Of a DNA stretch of 61,077 nt, positions 39,108-50,458 are shown in pieces. The stretch spans positions 70,119 to 131,195 of the forward strand of contig QKYT01000142.1 in the NCBI GenBank assembly GCA_003550305.1. Reading direction: 5' to 3'. The position numbers were made by a program, and so were the translations under genes. Positions within the stretch are counted from its first letter, which is position 1. Each line of letters starts with the position of its first letter. The DNA is from Glomus cerebriforme. Taxonomy: Eukaryota; Glomeromycota; Glomeromycetes; Glomerales; Glomeraceae. Below the pieces are notes generated by a model. That model searched no databases. It saw nothing but the letters and a program-made list of their open reading frames with translations, and was not told the origin of the DNA.

Positions 39108-39628
39108 TTACAATTTTGCTTTTGGAATCGTAGACAACACACCGTCCAATTTAGTAGCTAACATCATGTTGCCCTTAATCTTAAGTTTACCAGACATAAA
39201 AGCTTTTTGTCCTATAATTATCATTAGAAAAATTTAAAACCAGATATTTATACAGTAAAATCGATTTTTTTTACATACCGTTAAGTGTCCCTGAAGCTAA
39301 TTCAACAAAAGTTTCATCAGCTAAACCAATAATAATATCAGGTTTAGCGGAACCTTTACCAGTTTGTACTGTTCCATCATTTTTAAGGTCTAATGTCCAA
39401 ATTTGTTCTTTTCCTTCACTATTTTTTACGTTAAACTCAAAGATTGCATTAATCTAAATCAAGTAAATAATAATTTAAATTTGTAAAAAAAAAAAATAAA
39501 TAAATAAATTCATTTTTTTTTTATACCTTCTTGATGGTTTCTTTCTTCTTTGCTTCATTATCAGTGATGTTAACTTTAAGTTGTTCAAATACAGTCGATG
39601 ATTTGTATCCGTCAACTTTTACAGACAT
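39108..39628 (-). CDS. SCP2-like sterol carrier protein, peroxisomal
   Basis: This small lipid-binding protein has 126 residues in three exons (39628-39527, 39453-39279, 39211-39108), all junctions keeping frame. The whole protein is one SCP2 domain: INAIFEFNV, IWTLDLKNDGTVQTGKG, PDIIIGLADETFVELASGTL, and GQKAFMSGKLKIKGNMMLATKL. It binds sterols, fatty acyl-CoAs or phospholipids in a hydrophobic tunnel (known family). The last three residues, AKL, are an accepted form of the peroxisomal targeting signal PTS1, so peroxisomal import is likely. In mammals the domain is often fused to a thiolase or dehydrogenase; here it stands alone, as in fungal SCP2 carriers. A possible leader exon lies upstream near 39890-39938. 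Confidence 0.95.
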
Positions 39629-41097
39629 TTTGATTATGTTTATTTGCAAAGAAGAATTACAAAATGAAAGAAATATATAAAAAAATTTCAAAAATGTACG
39701 ACATTTTTATAATCTAAAAAGCTGATTTAAAGTTTAGATCCTAAATAGCGATTGGACATAGCAATTTACATTTACATAATCTTCTTAATACCATCTACTC
39801 AACTAAACATTACATCATATATCACATAATTTAATGACTTTTTTATTTTAATTTTAATTGTGTTTATTAAATAAAATAACGAAAAACTTACCAATGATAT
39901 TGTTGTTAGTTTGGATCTAAGAAAGTTAGTAAGTAATCTGAAAAAACAAAGGATATATAGATAATTTAATACATTTTTTTTTCCAGGTTCTCGTTTCTTT
40001 TAAATAATTTTGGATACCTTCGACAATAATTCATCACCATATAAATTTGTGTAACTTTGTAATACCAATAATTAAATTTTCTTTAGGAAACAATTTTTTG
40101 GGGAGTTAATTAATTGGATCGTTGCTTGATTTTGTTTTTAAGCATACTTTCAAATTGTCCACAGGATTTGAATAGTTAATTTCTTGACCGGCTTAGTTTT
40201 AAGACGGAAACTTCAGAATTTTTTAAGGAGCTTCGATTTATTTCATTAAGGACTTCGCGCCTTGAGAATGTTTCATTTAAGATCTTCATCAAAGTCTTCC
40301 AATAATGTTCATTATTCAGTTCTTTGCTTCATTTAGTATTGAATTATTAATACTCTTTGAGAGGGCCTAGAATGGTATTGAGGTCCTTCGGTTTGATTAT
40401 TTTCTTTCTTTCTTTCCTTCTTTTTACCAATGGAAAGCCTTCATGTTGTTTTTATTGCTTCAAATTACGAACTTGCTAATTTTCAATGTCTGAAATGCTA
40501 CCCATGTTTAATATAACATGCAAAAAGTTATGAGATCGGTAATAAAAAAACTATATTATGCTTAGATTAACTTTTTTTTTTTTAATTTATTCAATACCTA
40601 CTTTTGAAAAAATATATATCAAAGGGAAAAAGAAAGGGGGCAGAAACAAGCAACATAACATAAAATAAAGAAAAAAAAGATAAAATATCAAATGCCATAA
40701 CCTTCACCTATTTTATAAGGAAGAATAGACATCTCGTAATAGCTTGAAAAGTCCATAATCGAAACTTCAATTTTTTTGAGTTTACATAATCATGCACTTG
40801 AGATTAGCTATTCATCATTCTTCAGAAGGTTCATCGCTTTCTTTTTTCGAAGATCTTGCTCTCCCGTTTACTTTCCTGAAACACAAAAAAAAAAAGAAAA
40901 ATAAAGAAAATATCTATCATAACATAAAGCTTCAATTAAAGCAAGAAAAATGAATTTAGAGGTCAAATCTGTCTTGATAAATCCCTATAATATACTTCAA
41001 ATATTAAATAATTGTTAAATTTTAAAAAAAAATTCAACCATGAGAAAATTAATATATCCGAAATATAAGGATCAAATCTTTAACACTCACCACCAAT
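39629..41097. other. Spacer between the SCP2-like gene and TRA2, with possible untranslated exons
   Basis: On the minus strand, 39938-39890 is bounded by TTTTTTCAG and GTAAGT and could be a leader exon of the SCP2-like gene. Near 40875-40815 an acceptor (TTTGTGTTTCAG) precedes an open stretch reading KVNGRARSSKKESDEPSEE and a stop. It could be a 3' or alternative last exon of TRA2. Nothing else is recognised. Confidence 0.45.
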
Positions 41098-42179
41098 TCA
41101 ACGAGAATAGCTTCGAGACCTTCTGGAACGGCTATACGATCTTCTTTTTCTCGAAAAACTACGACTTCGAGATTTTCTCCTATCTTTTGACCAACTACGA
41201 CTTCTAGAGCGCGTAGGACTTCTTCTTCTATAACGTGGAGGCGAAAATGAGGGTGTACGGCGATAAGAATAAGAATTACGGTATCTTGGTCTATCTCCCA
41301 TATATTCTCCAGGGGTAGGTGTATGCGGTCTTTGAGTTAATGAATAATCGACACGCATATTTCTACCATTGACTTCCTAAGTAAATCAAGAAAAAGTTAT
41401 TATCGTGAAGAACTAAATAAATAAGATTTGGACGTTACTACATACCATGCCATTTGTTTTATCTTTGGCAATGGTTGCCTCTTCAACTGAATTCATATAA
41501 ACAAAACCAAATCCACGAGAGCGATCACTCTATAATTCATATATGTTAGTTGAAAATAATTTCTTTTTTATAAATTTACAAATTAAATTTTACAATAATA
41601 CATACCCGATGATCATAAACGATAGTAACATTGCTGACTCTTCCATAGCGTTCAAATATGCTTTGTAAATCTTTTTCTGTAGTCCTAAGGCTGAGATTAA
41701 AAACTCCCAAAACATGGCTGGGATCAGGTTCCTTCAAAATAGATGCACATTAATTAGCATTTTCATTTTTAATCTTTTAAAAAAATTCTTTAAGGTAAAA
41801 TGTTCAAAACTAACATCTCTTCTACTCGCTCTTCTCCTTCCACGGCTTCTCTCGCGACTTCTCTCACGACTTCTTATAGGACTTCTAGGTATAAGAAAGT
41901 AGTTTGAATTTATTTCTTTGAAAGATAAATAAACCTCAAATATTAACATAATCACCTCCTTCTTCTTTCTTTACTTCTTGAACGACTTCTACTGGAAGAA
42001 GTTTTAGAGTACGAGCGACGTTTATGACGGCGAGAAGAACGCGATTTTCGTGGACTCCGACTGCGTGACTTGCTGCGAGAATAAGATCGGAGACGTGGTG
42101 AGCGTGAACGTTGGGCTCGTGAACGAGAATGGCCACGCTCACGACCGCGTTCCCCATTTGGAGGTAAAACGTCTTGCAT
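41098..42179 (-). CDS. TRA2: TRA2-type SR splicing regulator
   Basis: This RNA-binding splicing factor has 260 residues in five exons: 42179-41956, 41884-41815, 41731-41606, 41529-41446 and 41376-41098. One RNA recognition motif lies between two Arg/Ser-rich arms, the layout that defines Transformer-2 proteins. The RRM runs from about residue 99 ([19 protein letters not shown]), with RNP2 as LGVFNL and RNP1 as RGFGFVYM, through [13 protein letters not shown]. The linker after the RRM has TPGEYMG. Tra2 proteins bind GAA-rich exonic enhancers and are controlled by SR kinases (known). I chose the start at [10 protein letters not shown] because a clear acceptor (TTTTTCACAG) lies just upstream and an earlier ATG is cut off by a stop after splicing. 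Confidence 0.93.
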
Positions 42180-42476
42180 GGTTATATTCTGTGAAAAATT
42201 AGAAATTTCTTTTCTTTTTTTTTTAACAATAATAGGAACTTTTTCGGAATAACAAGAATCACGAAAGTTTAGAAAAGTTTTTTGATTGAATAAACAGTCG
42301 TAGAAAATATATAAAAACTTACAGTTATTGGTAGTTGTAGAAACTTGGTATAAGTTTAGCTCGCAGGTTAAGAGACGATCGGCTGAAGGGCGAAAAACCA
42401 ACTGAAGTTCGTGGCGCAGCAGGTGACCAGTAAAAGGATGCAGCCACACGTGCAGACACGATTTGCGTGATGCCAT
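42180..42476 (-). promoter_or_regulatory. Spliced TRA2 leader with a 51-codon upstream ORF
   Basis: An upstream ATG at 42476 opens a frame that runs to the donor at 42323 (AATAACT-GTAAG). Joining to the acceptor at 42188 creates TAA at once. The uORF would then stop 7 nt before the TRA2 start codon. The intron is 134 bp. The leader model is inferred from splice-site matches. Confidence 0.55.
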
Positions 42477-45088
42477 AAATAATTTAAAAATCCAAAAATT
42501 ATCGCGGTCAATGAGAATTTTTTAAGTAAATACTCTTCAGATTATTTATTAAGTTTAATATAAGAATATACCTATCTACTAATTGCCTAACCTTTCCTGT
42601 TCCTGCAGGACCTGTTACAAGCTGTACGAAATGTCCCCTATTATAAATTTGATTATAAATCTTACACTGTGCTTACTTTTAATATAAAAAAGAAAGCTTA
42701 TAATAGGATAGTTAATAACCTGACCTTTTATTTGATGTAGATAATGTATTCCAATGATGATCTATATATGCAAAGCTGAACCGTGTCGCCTAAAAAACTT
42801 GCTAATGTAATAATGTAATTAGTTATCGGTAGTAATGTTAATAAAAAATATTTTTAAAGTATTTAATTAAACTTTTTATATAATGACAAAGTCAGATGAA
42901 TGTTTGTTTATCATACGTGCATCATATCGCGGTGATAATCTATATGCATTTATCATTTTGTTTGAATTGTTTGTAAGTTTTAAACGAACTTTACAATTAT
43001 TGCATGAACGGAATTTGAGTGTTAATATTCTTCATCATAATCAACATCAAACATAAACAAATTAAATAAATTTCTTTATTCTAAAAGTTCATCTTAGATA
43101 ATACATTTATAATATGCTCCACAGATAATGAAAAACATTCGTTGTAAATAGTCACAAACGCGTCTATAAAGTCCATTCTGACCTTTCATCAATTTTTTTT
43201 TAAAAGGAAATAATTAAATAAAATGCATTGCGATTTATAAAACCTAAAGTATTGTAGGGAATATTTGGACAATCTAATCATTTTAATAATCTCCTAATTC
43301 TTCTTCCATATTATCCAGTAAGAAGAATCTTTTGAGTTAAATAATGTTGATCATAACTCTACATCCTCCATTAGGACCAAATGATAATTCTTCCATGACG
43401 TCCTGTATGTTCTGACAATGATTAATCATCGTAGCACAATAAGTGTACTATAATAGGTTCGATCGTTGATCTACATTACGTAATAAAAATCACAAAAGGG
43501 TTTATTTAAAATTTACAATTTAAAATTTTATTAAATAAAGATTGTGTACTGTCATTGAGTGTCTTCACAAATGCGTGATTGGGATTTGAGATTATGATCA
43601 GCTTGATTAAGATTAGCACTTTAATCTTAATTCACAAAAATTAGATTAAGATTATATTAATTTTAGCCAAATGTTAATTCGGGCCAAAATTTTGTGTAAA
43701 AATTTTTTACTTTTTTGGTTTTAAGGTAATACAAAATGCATACCAATGCATTTAAATTTTTTCTATCATAAATACATGCATACTTATGTACATTTATGCA
43801 TAATTTCCTTTTAGGGTAACATGCTAAACTTTGTGATTTTGATATATGATGAAATTTCAATCATGAGATTAAGCTTAATCTCAATCACGTTTTTTGTGAA
43901 GCCAGATTAACCACTAATCTGAAGACACCCATTATACATCGATCTTCAAATCCGCTCTTTTTACTGTACCCAACCTAATTGCTGATTTTTTAGGCTTCAC
44001 TATTGTTAGATTTTTTTAGTTGCCTTTGATTGTATTAAAATTGTTCCATTGTGTTTTACTAAAATTAGCACTGGTATTATTTCCGATGAAGATGGCCTTT
44101 TATCCTTTTCTTGAACAAAAGGACCAAAAAGTTATTTTCTTTTTTTTTTTTGCAACATTATTTGTCTGCTCCCATTCGTGATGGAAAAAGTGTGTGTAAT
44201 GTAAATAATGTATTAAATTACATATGGATAAGATTAATACTGAACCTGAAACTTATTTCAAAGCATCTTGAACTTCAATAACTTTCTTGACGCTAAACGA
44301 TGTGAATAATTTATACTCTATATGGATTATTTAGACAAATAAATTAAATGTAAATATTGAATAAAGCATACCAGTATCCAGTATCCAGTAATTTAAAAAA
44401 AAATATAATAATAGAATCATTGACGATTATTTAATTTCGGGCCATGAAGATAACAACCGTTAATTCCGGCCAGAATTAGAGATCTATAAGCAATTGCTTT
44501 CAACTTTCATAATTCGTAGTTTCTATGAATCTAACGAAATTAATCTGATTAAAAACTGAATTAAAGTGCATAAATGTAAAAATTAATAGTAAAAACTTTA
44601 TATTATTTCTCACAAAATTCCAAGGTTTCTATGGAATTAAGAACAATCTAAGCAAAGATATATCCCAAAACTACAGTAACACTTGACCATGAGAGATTTC
44701 TGGCTGACAATCGAACCACATCTAAAAATGCGATCAGAATAAAGATTTTAATTAAAAGAATATTATCTAAAAAAGTGAAATATATCTTATTCGTTCTATC
44801 TGAACCAATTTTTTTTTTTGAATATTTCGACAATTTCATCTTGTTGAAAAGATTGGAGGACGATTCAAATGTGTTCATACCATATTTAATAAAACATTTT
44901 TACTTTTGAGAACCTTTGTCTTTATTATGCTTTTTTAGCTAGATCGTTAATTTATTAAGATTTCTATAAATAAATAAATGATAAAATTGTGAATATTTTT
45001 TGCTAAATTATAATTATAATTATATTATTAAAGAAAGATAAAAAAAAAAAAAAAAGGATTACTTTATAAATCTATATACAATTGATTT
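42477..45088. other. Long non-coding region between TRA2 and TSC2
   Basis: No host gene is supported. The middle holds a MITE-like element (listed separately). A 7-base unit CCAGTAT/C is repeated three times near 44370-44390. A 76-codon open stretch at 44878-44648 on the minus strand has hydrophobic and charged parts but no recognisable family. It could be chance. Confidence 0.5.
43556..43931. mobile_element. MITE-like element of about 376 bp
   Basis: The left end reads TGAGTGTCTTCA and the right end, on the other strand, TGGGTGTCTTCA (11 of 12 match). A second inverted block lies inside: CGTGATTGGGATTTGAGATTA at the left against CGTGATTGAGATTAAGCTTA from the right. GATTAAGATTA-type words recur near the left end. 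No coding potential and no convincing target duplication were seen, so the superfamily is open. Confidence 0.6.
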
Positions 45089-48000
45089 CTAAGTATATCG
45101 AGTAAAGTCAATAACGGGTTCCAATCCCATAATGTCAATATGATTATCATGTGGCGTATTACTTCCAGTACTTGCTGAACCAATTCGCTCCTTTATACGT
45201 TTAATTTGTCTTAATCGATCTTTCCAATTAGACACATATTCTACATTTCTACTACCTCCACTTTGTAAAAACACTTGAGCAAATATGTTTGCATGTAATG
45301 CTAATTGACGAACAAATGCTGATAAAGCCGATGCTGATATCATTTTAAATTCTGCTGGTCCAATTTCCGGCATATCTGACCGACGTTGCATTATAACTTT
45401 GAAAAATGAATTATTATTATTATTATTATTATTATTTGTTCTCGATGGTTGTAAAGACGAAATAAAATGGTTTGAAGAATAATGATAAGAATGAGGAGAG
45501 ATAACAATATTAATAAAATTAAAATGACTAGGTAATGTGTCGAATGCATATTCATGTCCCGAATCATTATATACTATTGTAACGAAATCATTGCCAATGT
45601 GTCGTTTCTTTCCAGAACATTGAGGATCATGTGCCAAATTCGTTGGCATTAAAGTAGCACAATGAAAAATCACTTGTGTAATGTCATCTTTCCAATAATA
45701 AGTATATTCTCCATCAGTATCATACTCTGTATCCAGACCTCCCGTATATACATTTTTACAATTTTTTAGTCGAACCAAGTTACCTAATTTATTCAGGAAT
45801 TCTATGTAATCTTGTGATCCATGAATATTAGAAAGAATTTCGGTTTCTTTGATCTGATTTTTTCCAACATACAATACACCAATTTTATGAAAATCTACAA
45901 CTGGTGTATGATCCAATACCGATAATGCACGATTTGTAGACTCATCATCTGGTAAAGGACGAGGTACATCCTTAGAAATAAGATCAGGATAAGAAGAAAA
46001 TTGTAAGAATAAAAAACTGGGATCAATATGAGGATCATCCTTGCGATATATATTGTTATCAGCAATCAAGCTAGCAGGATCTGTAAATACTTCATTAACA
46101 ACATGTTGTTCTTTTACTGAAAAACTTGATGTACCGCTAATATCATTCTTTGAATTATTGTCCTGATTATCTTCATAAACATCTGTTTGTGAAGTTAAGT
46201 CTGAAGTTAAGTCCGAAGTTACAGATATTTCGTTACCTTTTTCTAAAGTTTCAGTATAAGAACTGATCTTTTCTAAGTTTAAAGAGACAAGATTTGCTGA
46301 AACATCTACTGACAAATCATCCGATTCTACAACAGTAGAATTTTCATTTTTTTCAGTTTCTTGCTCAATAATGGTATGAATATTTGTTCTTTCTTGTTTT
46401 ACTTGTTTAGAATCATTAATTTCTGAATGTTTAGATTTAAAATCAATTGCGCTTTGAGGAATGGTAATAATATTCTGGTAATCAGGATCATAATGGGACA
46501 TTAAAGTTGCAGGCAAAGTTATAAAGTCTGTATCTTCCATTTTGTTTCGATTTTCAACTTTGCATAAAAAGGCTACAGTACCAGATGGTCGACGGATTAT
46601 AATCTCTGCCCACCCAAATGACTTCATTGTACGCATAGTTAAGAATGCATTTCCTTGAACCCAAGTACGTGAAATTATTCTATCTTTTCCTTGTTCTAAT
46701 AAAATTTGATTAATAAAAGATCGTTCAGGTTTGGGGTCACAATTAGCAAATGAGTAACGTGCAAGCATGTCAAAACATGTTTCAGTTTGTTCGTCTACTT
46801 TTGAATTTGATCCATTTGCAAATAATAAACCATGAACGATAAAAGTTACATACTTTCGACGTTCTGGAAGTCTTAATAACATAAACCAAAGATAAATTAC
46901 ATGATATGCCATTACCCTTTCATATTGTGATAAAGCATTTGTACTTTGTGAATTATTAACACCCGAATTCGTTGAAGTACTAGATTGTGATGTAGTACTA
47001 TTACTACTGATTGGAGCAGAAGTTGATGAGACCGTCTGACTATATTGTATATATTGCATAGCAATTCCAAATACACGCTTATAATCAGTTTCCGTGAAAT
47101 TTACATATAAATCTGGAAGTCTTGCCAACCCAGAAAGAAATTCAAGAATATGAACACTCATTGATGCTGTTGTAATGATCTGTGATAACTTATTAAGGGT
47201 ATCCGGAAGAAGTTTTGTAGATGAAAGAGGTAACTCAAATAAGCATACATTGAGGGCATGAATACAAGGCTTTGCGGTATGAGCCCATTTCTGTAAACCA
47301 ACATGAAAAGCCAATATTAATTCATCTCGTTGTGCTTTATTAAATAGATCACTATAATTAATGAGAATAGTTAAGATTTGATAAACTACTACATAGATAT
47401 CCATTTTCTTGATATCAGGTGGTAATAACATGCCTTCAGCCAATCGATTATTCAAAACTAAATCACATAAACAACTCCTTAATATACGAATTTGTTCATG
47501 AGATGAACAGAATAAATGCTTTTTGCTTAGTTGTAATGGAAGAAAGCACAAAACGTAAGAATAAATCTCCCAATTCTTATCTTTAGTAAGGATATCAATT
47601 AAACATTGTAAATATAAATTGATCGGTAAGACTATTGTTTTTCGTTGCATTTTAGTATCTTTATTATTAACTTCAATTGAATCCGATTCAAAACTATCAT
47701 TGTCTTGATCAAGAATATCTTGAATAATATCAACTTTATTCTTATCATAACAAAGTACATAAGGACTTGGACGTAAAGCTGAGATCTTAATACGTAAAAT
47801 TTCAGGAATTTGCCAAAGAATTTCAAATGATATTTCTTCCTCAGGGATATTATTATCTTGAATAAGTTTACTACTATCCTTTCGATCAAGAAGTATTGAA
47901 GCCATATCTTTTAGACTGGCTCTTCGTTCAACCTTTCTTTTATTATTAGTTTTACGCTCAACTCCTGAACCAGCGGAACCAGTACTAGTAACTGATTTTT

Positions 48001-50314
48001 CTGAATTTGTAGAAGTAGGGGGGTGATTATTTTCATAAAAAGATTTTTCCCGATGTAAAGTATACGCTCCACTCACATGAGCCATGTCTTCTATAAAGTA
48101 AATCCTATGATCATTATCAGCTCTCATACGAACAAATAACTGTAACAAAGCAAGACGACAAGTTACAGGAGTTGAAAAATCACATAGGAGACTTATCATT
48201 TCTTTGTAGACTTTAACACTTTGCGCAGGTGAATTAGCTTTGTATAAACAATGCTGAAATATGCTAATAAGACCATTAATTGAGATTGAACTTTTACATC
48301 TCGAAAATTGAGATGTATGCTGTTTGATACCGGACTGATTTAACGGACAAACGCAAGGAGTACATTGTAATAGAATTTTGAGTAAAGGTGTAAACCAACG
48401 ATCTGGTAACTCCTTTATAACAGATATTAAAAATTCCATAGAAATATCTATAACTTCAAGATCATTCTCTTCAGGAAAATCCATAAACATTGGTAGAATA
48501 ACCGCCTCAAGAAGTTTATCCAGATAAAAATCTTTTGTGGTTTCATAAACATCAACGGTCATAAAGAGTACTCGTTGACGAATTCTCGAAGGAACTTTAG
48601 CAATATAAAACGTGTTTACCATATCAACTAATAATACAAGCCAATCTGGAGAGGATGGGTAAAGATAATGTTCCGAATCATAATAATCAAGTAGCATTAG
48701 GATGGTATTTTCTGATACGTAATCCCTTAATGATTGAATGAGAGTAATAAATCGTAAGATTGGACCTTCAAAAGAAGACGACATGTGAAGAGATTGTATT
48801 TGAAATATCATCCTACTATAAGCACTAACCACTGTTGATATTTCATTATCATCAACAGAATTAATCTTTATATTATCATCACTCATTATTGTATTTCTTC
48901 CTGCTAAAGGTCCATTATTTAATAAATGATATTTAGTATAATCTAAAATATCCATTATAATTTCCCACTCCAATGGTTTAATGTTTTTTTCATATTTTGA
49001 AATAAGATCATTAATTTGTATTAAAATTTCACAATGAACATTAACATAATCATAGTTTTTTATAGCCTGTCTCATTGCAGAAAGTACAGTGGAATAAGTA
49101 TGTGAAAGAGAATCAACTTCTTCCGGTCCCCATATCGCCCATGCTAAAAATAGGACAGAACCTCGTAAAATCTGTGAAGAAGTTATAGGTTCAACATTCT
49201 CCAAATTACTACATAGAATTTTAATTGCACCATATGCACAATGACTCTTTAAGAGATTTCGCATAATATGCCAACTCGTTTGTGAAATTGAACCTTCTTG
49301 ATTAAGTTTATCACATAATACATCAACATATGATTTCAATGAAGATGATGGAACATAACCAAAGCGTACCACCACATCCCAAAATCTCAGACAACATTCA
49401 ATATCTGAGACATCTTTAGATTTCTTACATGCTATTGCTATATCCTTAATGAGCCGAGAAATATCAGGTTCCTCAAACTGAGCGAAATTAAATTTGATTA
49501 CATTAATTAATAAATTAACGACCGATTGTAACCTCGTGGGTTCGGATTTTTTTTGTTGTTGTATAGTTTTATCAGAATCACATGTTTCTGTTACTGTAGA
49601 AGATGATGATGAATTTGATCCATCTTGTTGTGATGAAGTTGTGGAAGATGATGATGAAGGTTTTGTATGTACTTCCTGAAGATCATTTTTTAATTGAACG
49701 TCTAATTGCTGAACCGTCTCATTAACCCATTCTGAAAGTAATTTTACTAAATTTTTCTCAAAAGGAGAAATATCTCTTCCATCATTACAAAGTTCTTTTA
49801 AAGCTAATAACCTAATTTCAAAATCTTCTTTGACATTATGAGATTTGATACAATCATAAAATATTACTCTAAGGAATCCCAAATTATCACTATGTTGCCC
49901 TTTAATACAAGCTATCATGAACTGAAAGGCAACATTTCTAGCATCGAATGGCATATTAGGGGAAAGTAGATCCAGATCTTTAACACAAGTCCAGACTTCA
50001 GTCATGTCTGAGAAAGTATATTTTGTTACTATGTTACATAGTTCTCTGATAAGTTTAATGAGCGTGTGTAAAGGATATGGTTTATGTAGTTCTTGTACAA
50101 GAAGCTTAGTATCTATAGGTTTTCCCTTAGGATTCTTGGAAGGTGGTAGTGTTTGTTTTTGATAACCTCCACTATTTGTCTCATTAGACTCTACATTAAG
50201 AGAAGTTAAACCTAAAGTATCTACAAGAGAAACATCTGTTCGTGGACGTCCAAAAACTTCACGTAAAGAAAAAGCACGTTTAGGAGGAACTTTTGTCTCA
50301 TGTGTATGTGCCAT
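45089..50314 (-). CDS. TSC2: Tuberin (TSC2), Rheb GTPase-activating protein
   Basis: This large regulator restrains TORC1 by stimulating GTP hydrolysis on Rheb. It is present in fission yeast and animals but absent from budding yeast (known). The gene is a single open frame of 1741 residues from the start I prefer (MAHTHETKVP). The frame stays open further upstream, and MIDDKTTD at 50365 is a real alternative because a T10-AG acceptor-like site precedes it. The N-terminal half is helical-repeat tuberin sequence. The Rap/Rheb-GAP domain lies at about 1475-1690: FHKIGVLYVGKNQ, GGLDTEYDTDGEYTYYW, and KKRHIGNDFVTIVYNDSG. The catalytic thumb Asn is residue 1575 (codon 45592-45590). A run of nine Asn residues sits inside the late GAP part. 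No intron is seen in 5.2 kb. Confidence 0.95.
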   Translation of the reverse strand: MAHTHETKVPPKRAFSLREVFGRPRTDVSLVDTLGLTSLNVESNETNSGGYQKQTLPPSKNPKGKPIDTKLLVQELHKPYPLHTLIKLIRELCNIVTKYTFSDMTEVWTCVKDLDLLSPNMPFDARNVAFQFMIACIKGQHSDNLGFLRVIFYDCIKSHNVKEDFEIRLLALKELCNDGRDISPFEKNLVKLLSEWVNETVQQLDVQLKNDLQEVHTKPSSSSSTTSSQQDGSNSSSSSTVTETCDSDKTIQQQKKSEPTRLQSVVNLLINVIKFNFAQFEEPDISRLIKDIAIACKKSKDVSDIECCLRFWDVVVRFGYVPSSSLKSYVDVLCDKLNQEGSISQTSWHIMRNLLKSHCAYGAIKILCSNLENVEPITSSQILRGSVLFLAWAIWGPEEVDSLSHTYSTVLSAMRQAIKNYDYVNVHCEILIQINDLISKYEKNIKPLEWEIIMDILDYTKYHLLNNGPLAGRNTIMSDDNIKINSVDDNEISTVVSAYSRMIFQIQSLHMSSSFEGPILRFITLIQSLRDYVSENTILMLLDYYDSEHYLYPSSPDWLVLLVDMVNTFYIAKVPSRIRQRVLFMTVDVYETTKDFYLDKLLEAVILPMFMDFPEENDLEVIDISMEFLISVIKELPDRWFTPLLKILLQCTPCVCPLNQSGIKQHTSQFSRCKSSISINGLISIFQHCLYKANSPAQSVKVYKEMISLLCDFSTPVTCRLALLQLFVRMRADNDHRIYFIEDMAHVSGAYTLHREKSFYENNHPPTSTNSEKSVTSTGSAGSGVERKTNNKRKVERRASLKDMASILLDRKDSSKLIQDNNIPEEEISFEILWQIPEILRIKISALRPSPYVLCYDKNKVDIIQDILDQDNDSFESDSIEVNNKDTKMQRKTIVLPINLYLQCLIDILTKDKNWEIYSYVLCFLPLQLSKKHLFCSSHEQIRILRSCLCDLVLNNRLAEGMLLPPDIKKMDIYVVVYQILTILINYSDLFNKAQRDELILAFHVGLQKWAHTAKPCIHALNVCLFELPLSSTKLLPDTLNKLSQIITTASMSVHILEFLSGLARLPDLYVNFTETDYKRVFGIAMQYIQYSQTVSSTSAPISSNSTTSQSSTSTNSGVNNSQSTNALSQYERVMAYHVIYLWFMLLRLPERRKYVTFIVHGLLFANGSNSKVDEQTETCFDMLARYSFANCDPKPERSFINQILLEQGKDRIISRTWVQGNAFLTMRTMKSFGWAEIIIRRPSGTVAFLCKVENRNKMEDTDFITLPATLMSHYDPDYQNIITIPQSAIDFKSKHSEINDSKQVKQERTNIHTIIEQETEKNENSTVVESDDLSVDVSANLVSLNLEKISSYTETLEKGNEISVTSDLTSDLTSQTDVYEDNQDNNSKNDISGTSSFSVKEQHVVNEVFTDPASLIADNNIYRKDDPHIDPSFLFLQFSSYPDLISKDVPRPLPDDESTNRALSVLDHTPVVDFHKIGVLYVGKNQIKETEILSNIHGSQDYIEFLNKLGNLVRLKNCKNVYTGGLDTEYDTDGEYTYYWKDDITQVIFHCATLMPTNLAHDPQCSGKKRHIGNDFVTIVYNDSGHEYAFDTLPSHFNFINIVISPHSYHYSSNHFISSLQPSRTNNNNNNNNNSFFKVIMQRRSDMPEIGPAEFKMISASALSAFVRQLALHANIFAQVFLQSGGSRNVEYVSNWKDRLRQIKRIKERIGSASTGSNTPHDNHIDIMGLEPVIDFTRYT

Positions 50315-50380
50315 AGTTAAAGAATATTTAAAAACAATTCTATCGGTAGTTTTATCATCTATCATCTCTAAAAAAAAAAT

Positions 50381-50386
50381 CACGTG
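50381..50386. promoter_or_regulatory. CACGTG (E-box) in the TSC2 5' flank
   Basis: The sequence TCACGTGAC lies 67 bp upstream of the preferred TSC2 start and 16 bp upstream of the alternative one. It equals nine bases of the animal CLEAR element bound by TFE/MITF proteins. Function in this fungus is not shown. Confidence 0.4.
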
Positions 50387-50458
50387 ACATAAACACAAAA
50401 AAAAATTTTTTTTTTCTGCTTTAAAAGAAATTAGAAATATATTTTTATTTATATACAA

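Noticed and set aside
43430..43490. GGTTCGATC, like a tRNA B box
   Set aside because: No A box, acceptor stem or cloverleaf could be formed around it. No tRNA or rRNA gene was found elsewhere either.
44648..44878. 76-codon open frame in the TRA2-TSC2 spacer
   Set aside because: It has no recognisable domain, no clear promoter or splice context, and a composition expected by chance.
45410..45436. ATT/AAT trinucleotide repeat in TSC2
   Set aside because: It simply encodes a poly-Asn run in frame, which is common in AT-rich genomes.
49494..49679. Plus-strand open frame inside TSC2
   Set aside because: It is the antisense of Ser/Asp-rich TSC2 codons. Similar shadows occur opposite SPT2 (51831-52589) and ARG5,6 (28788-29030).
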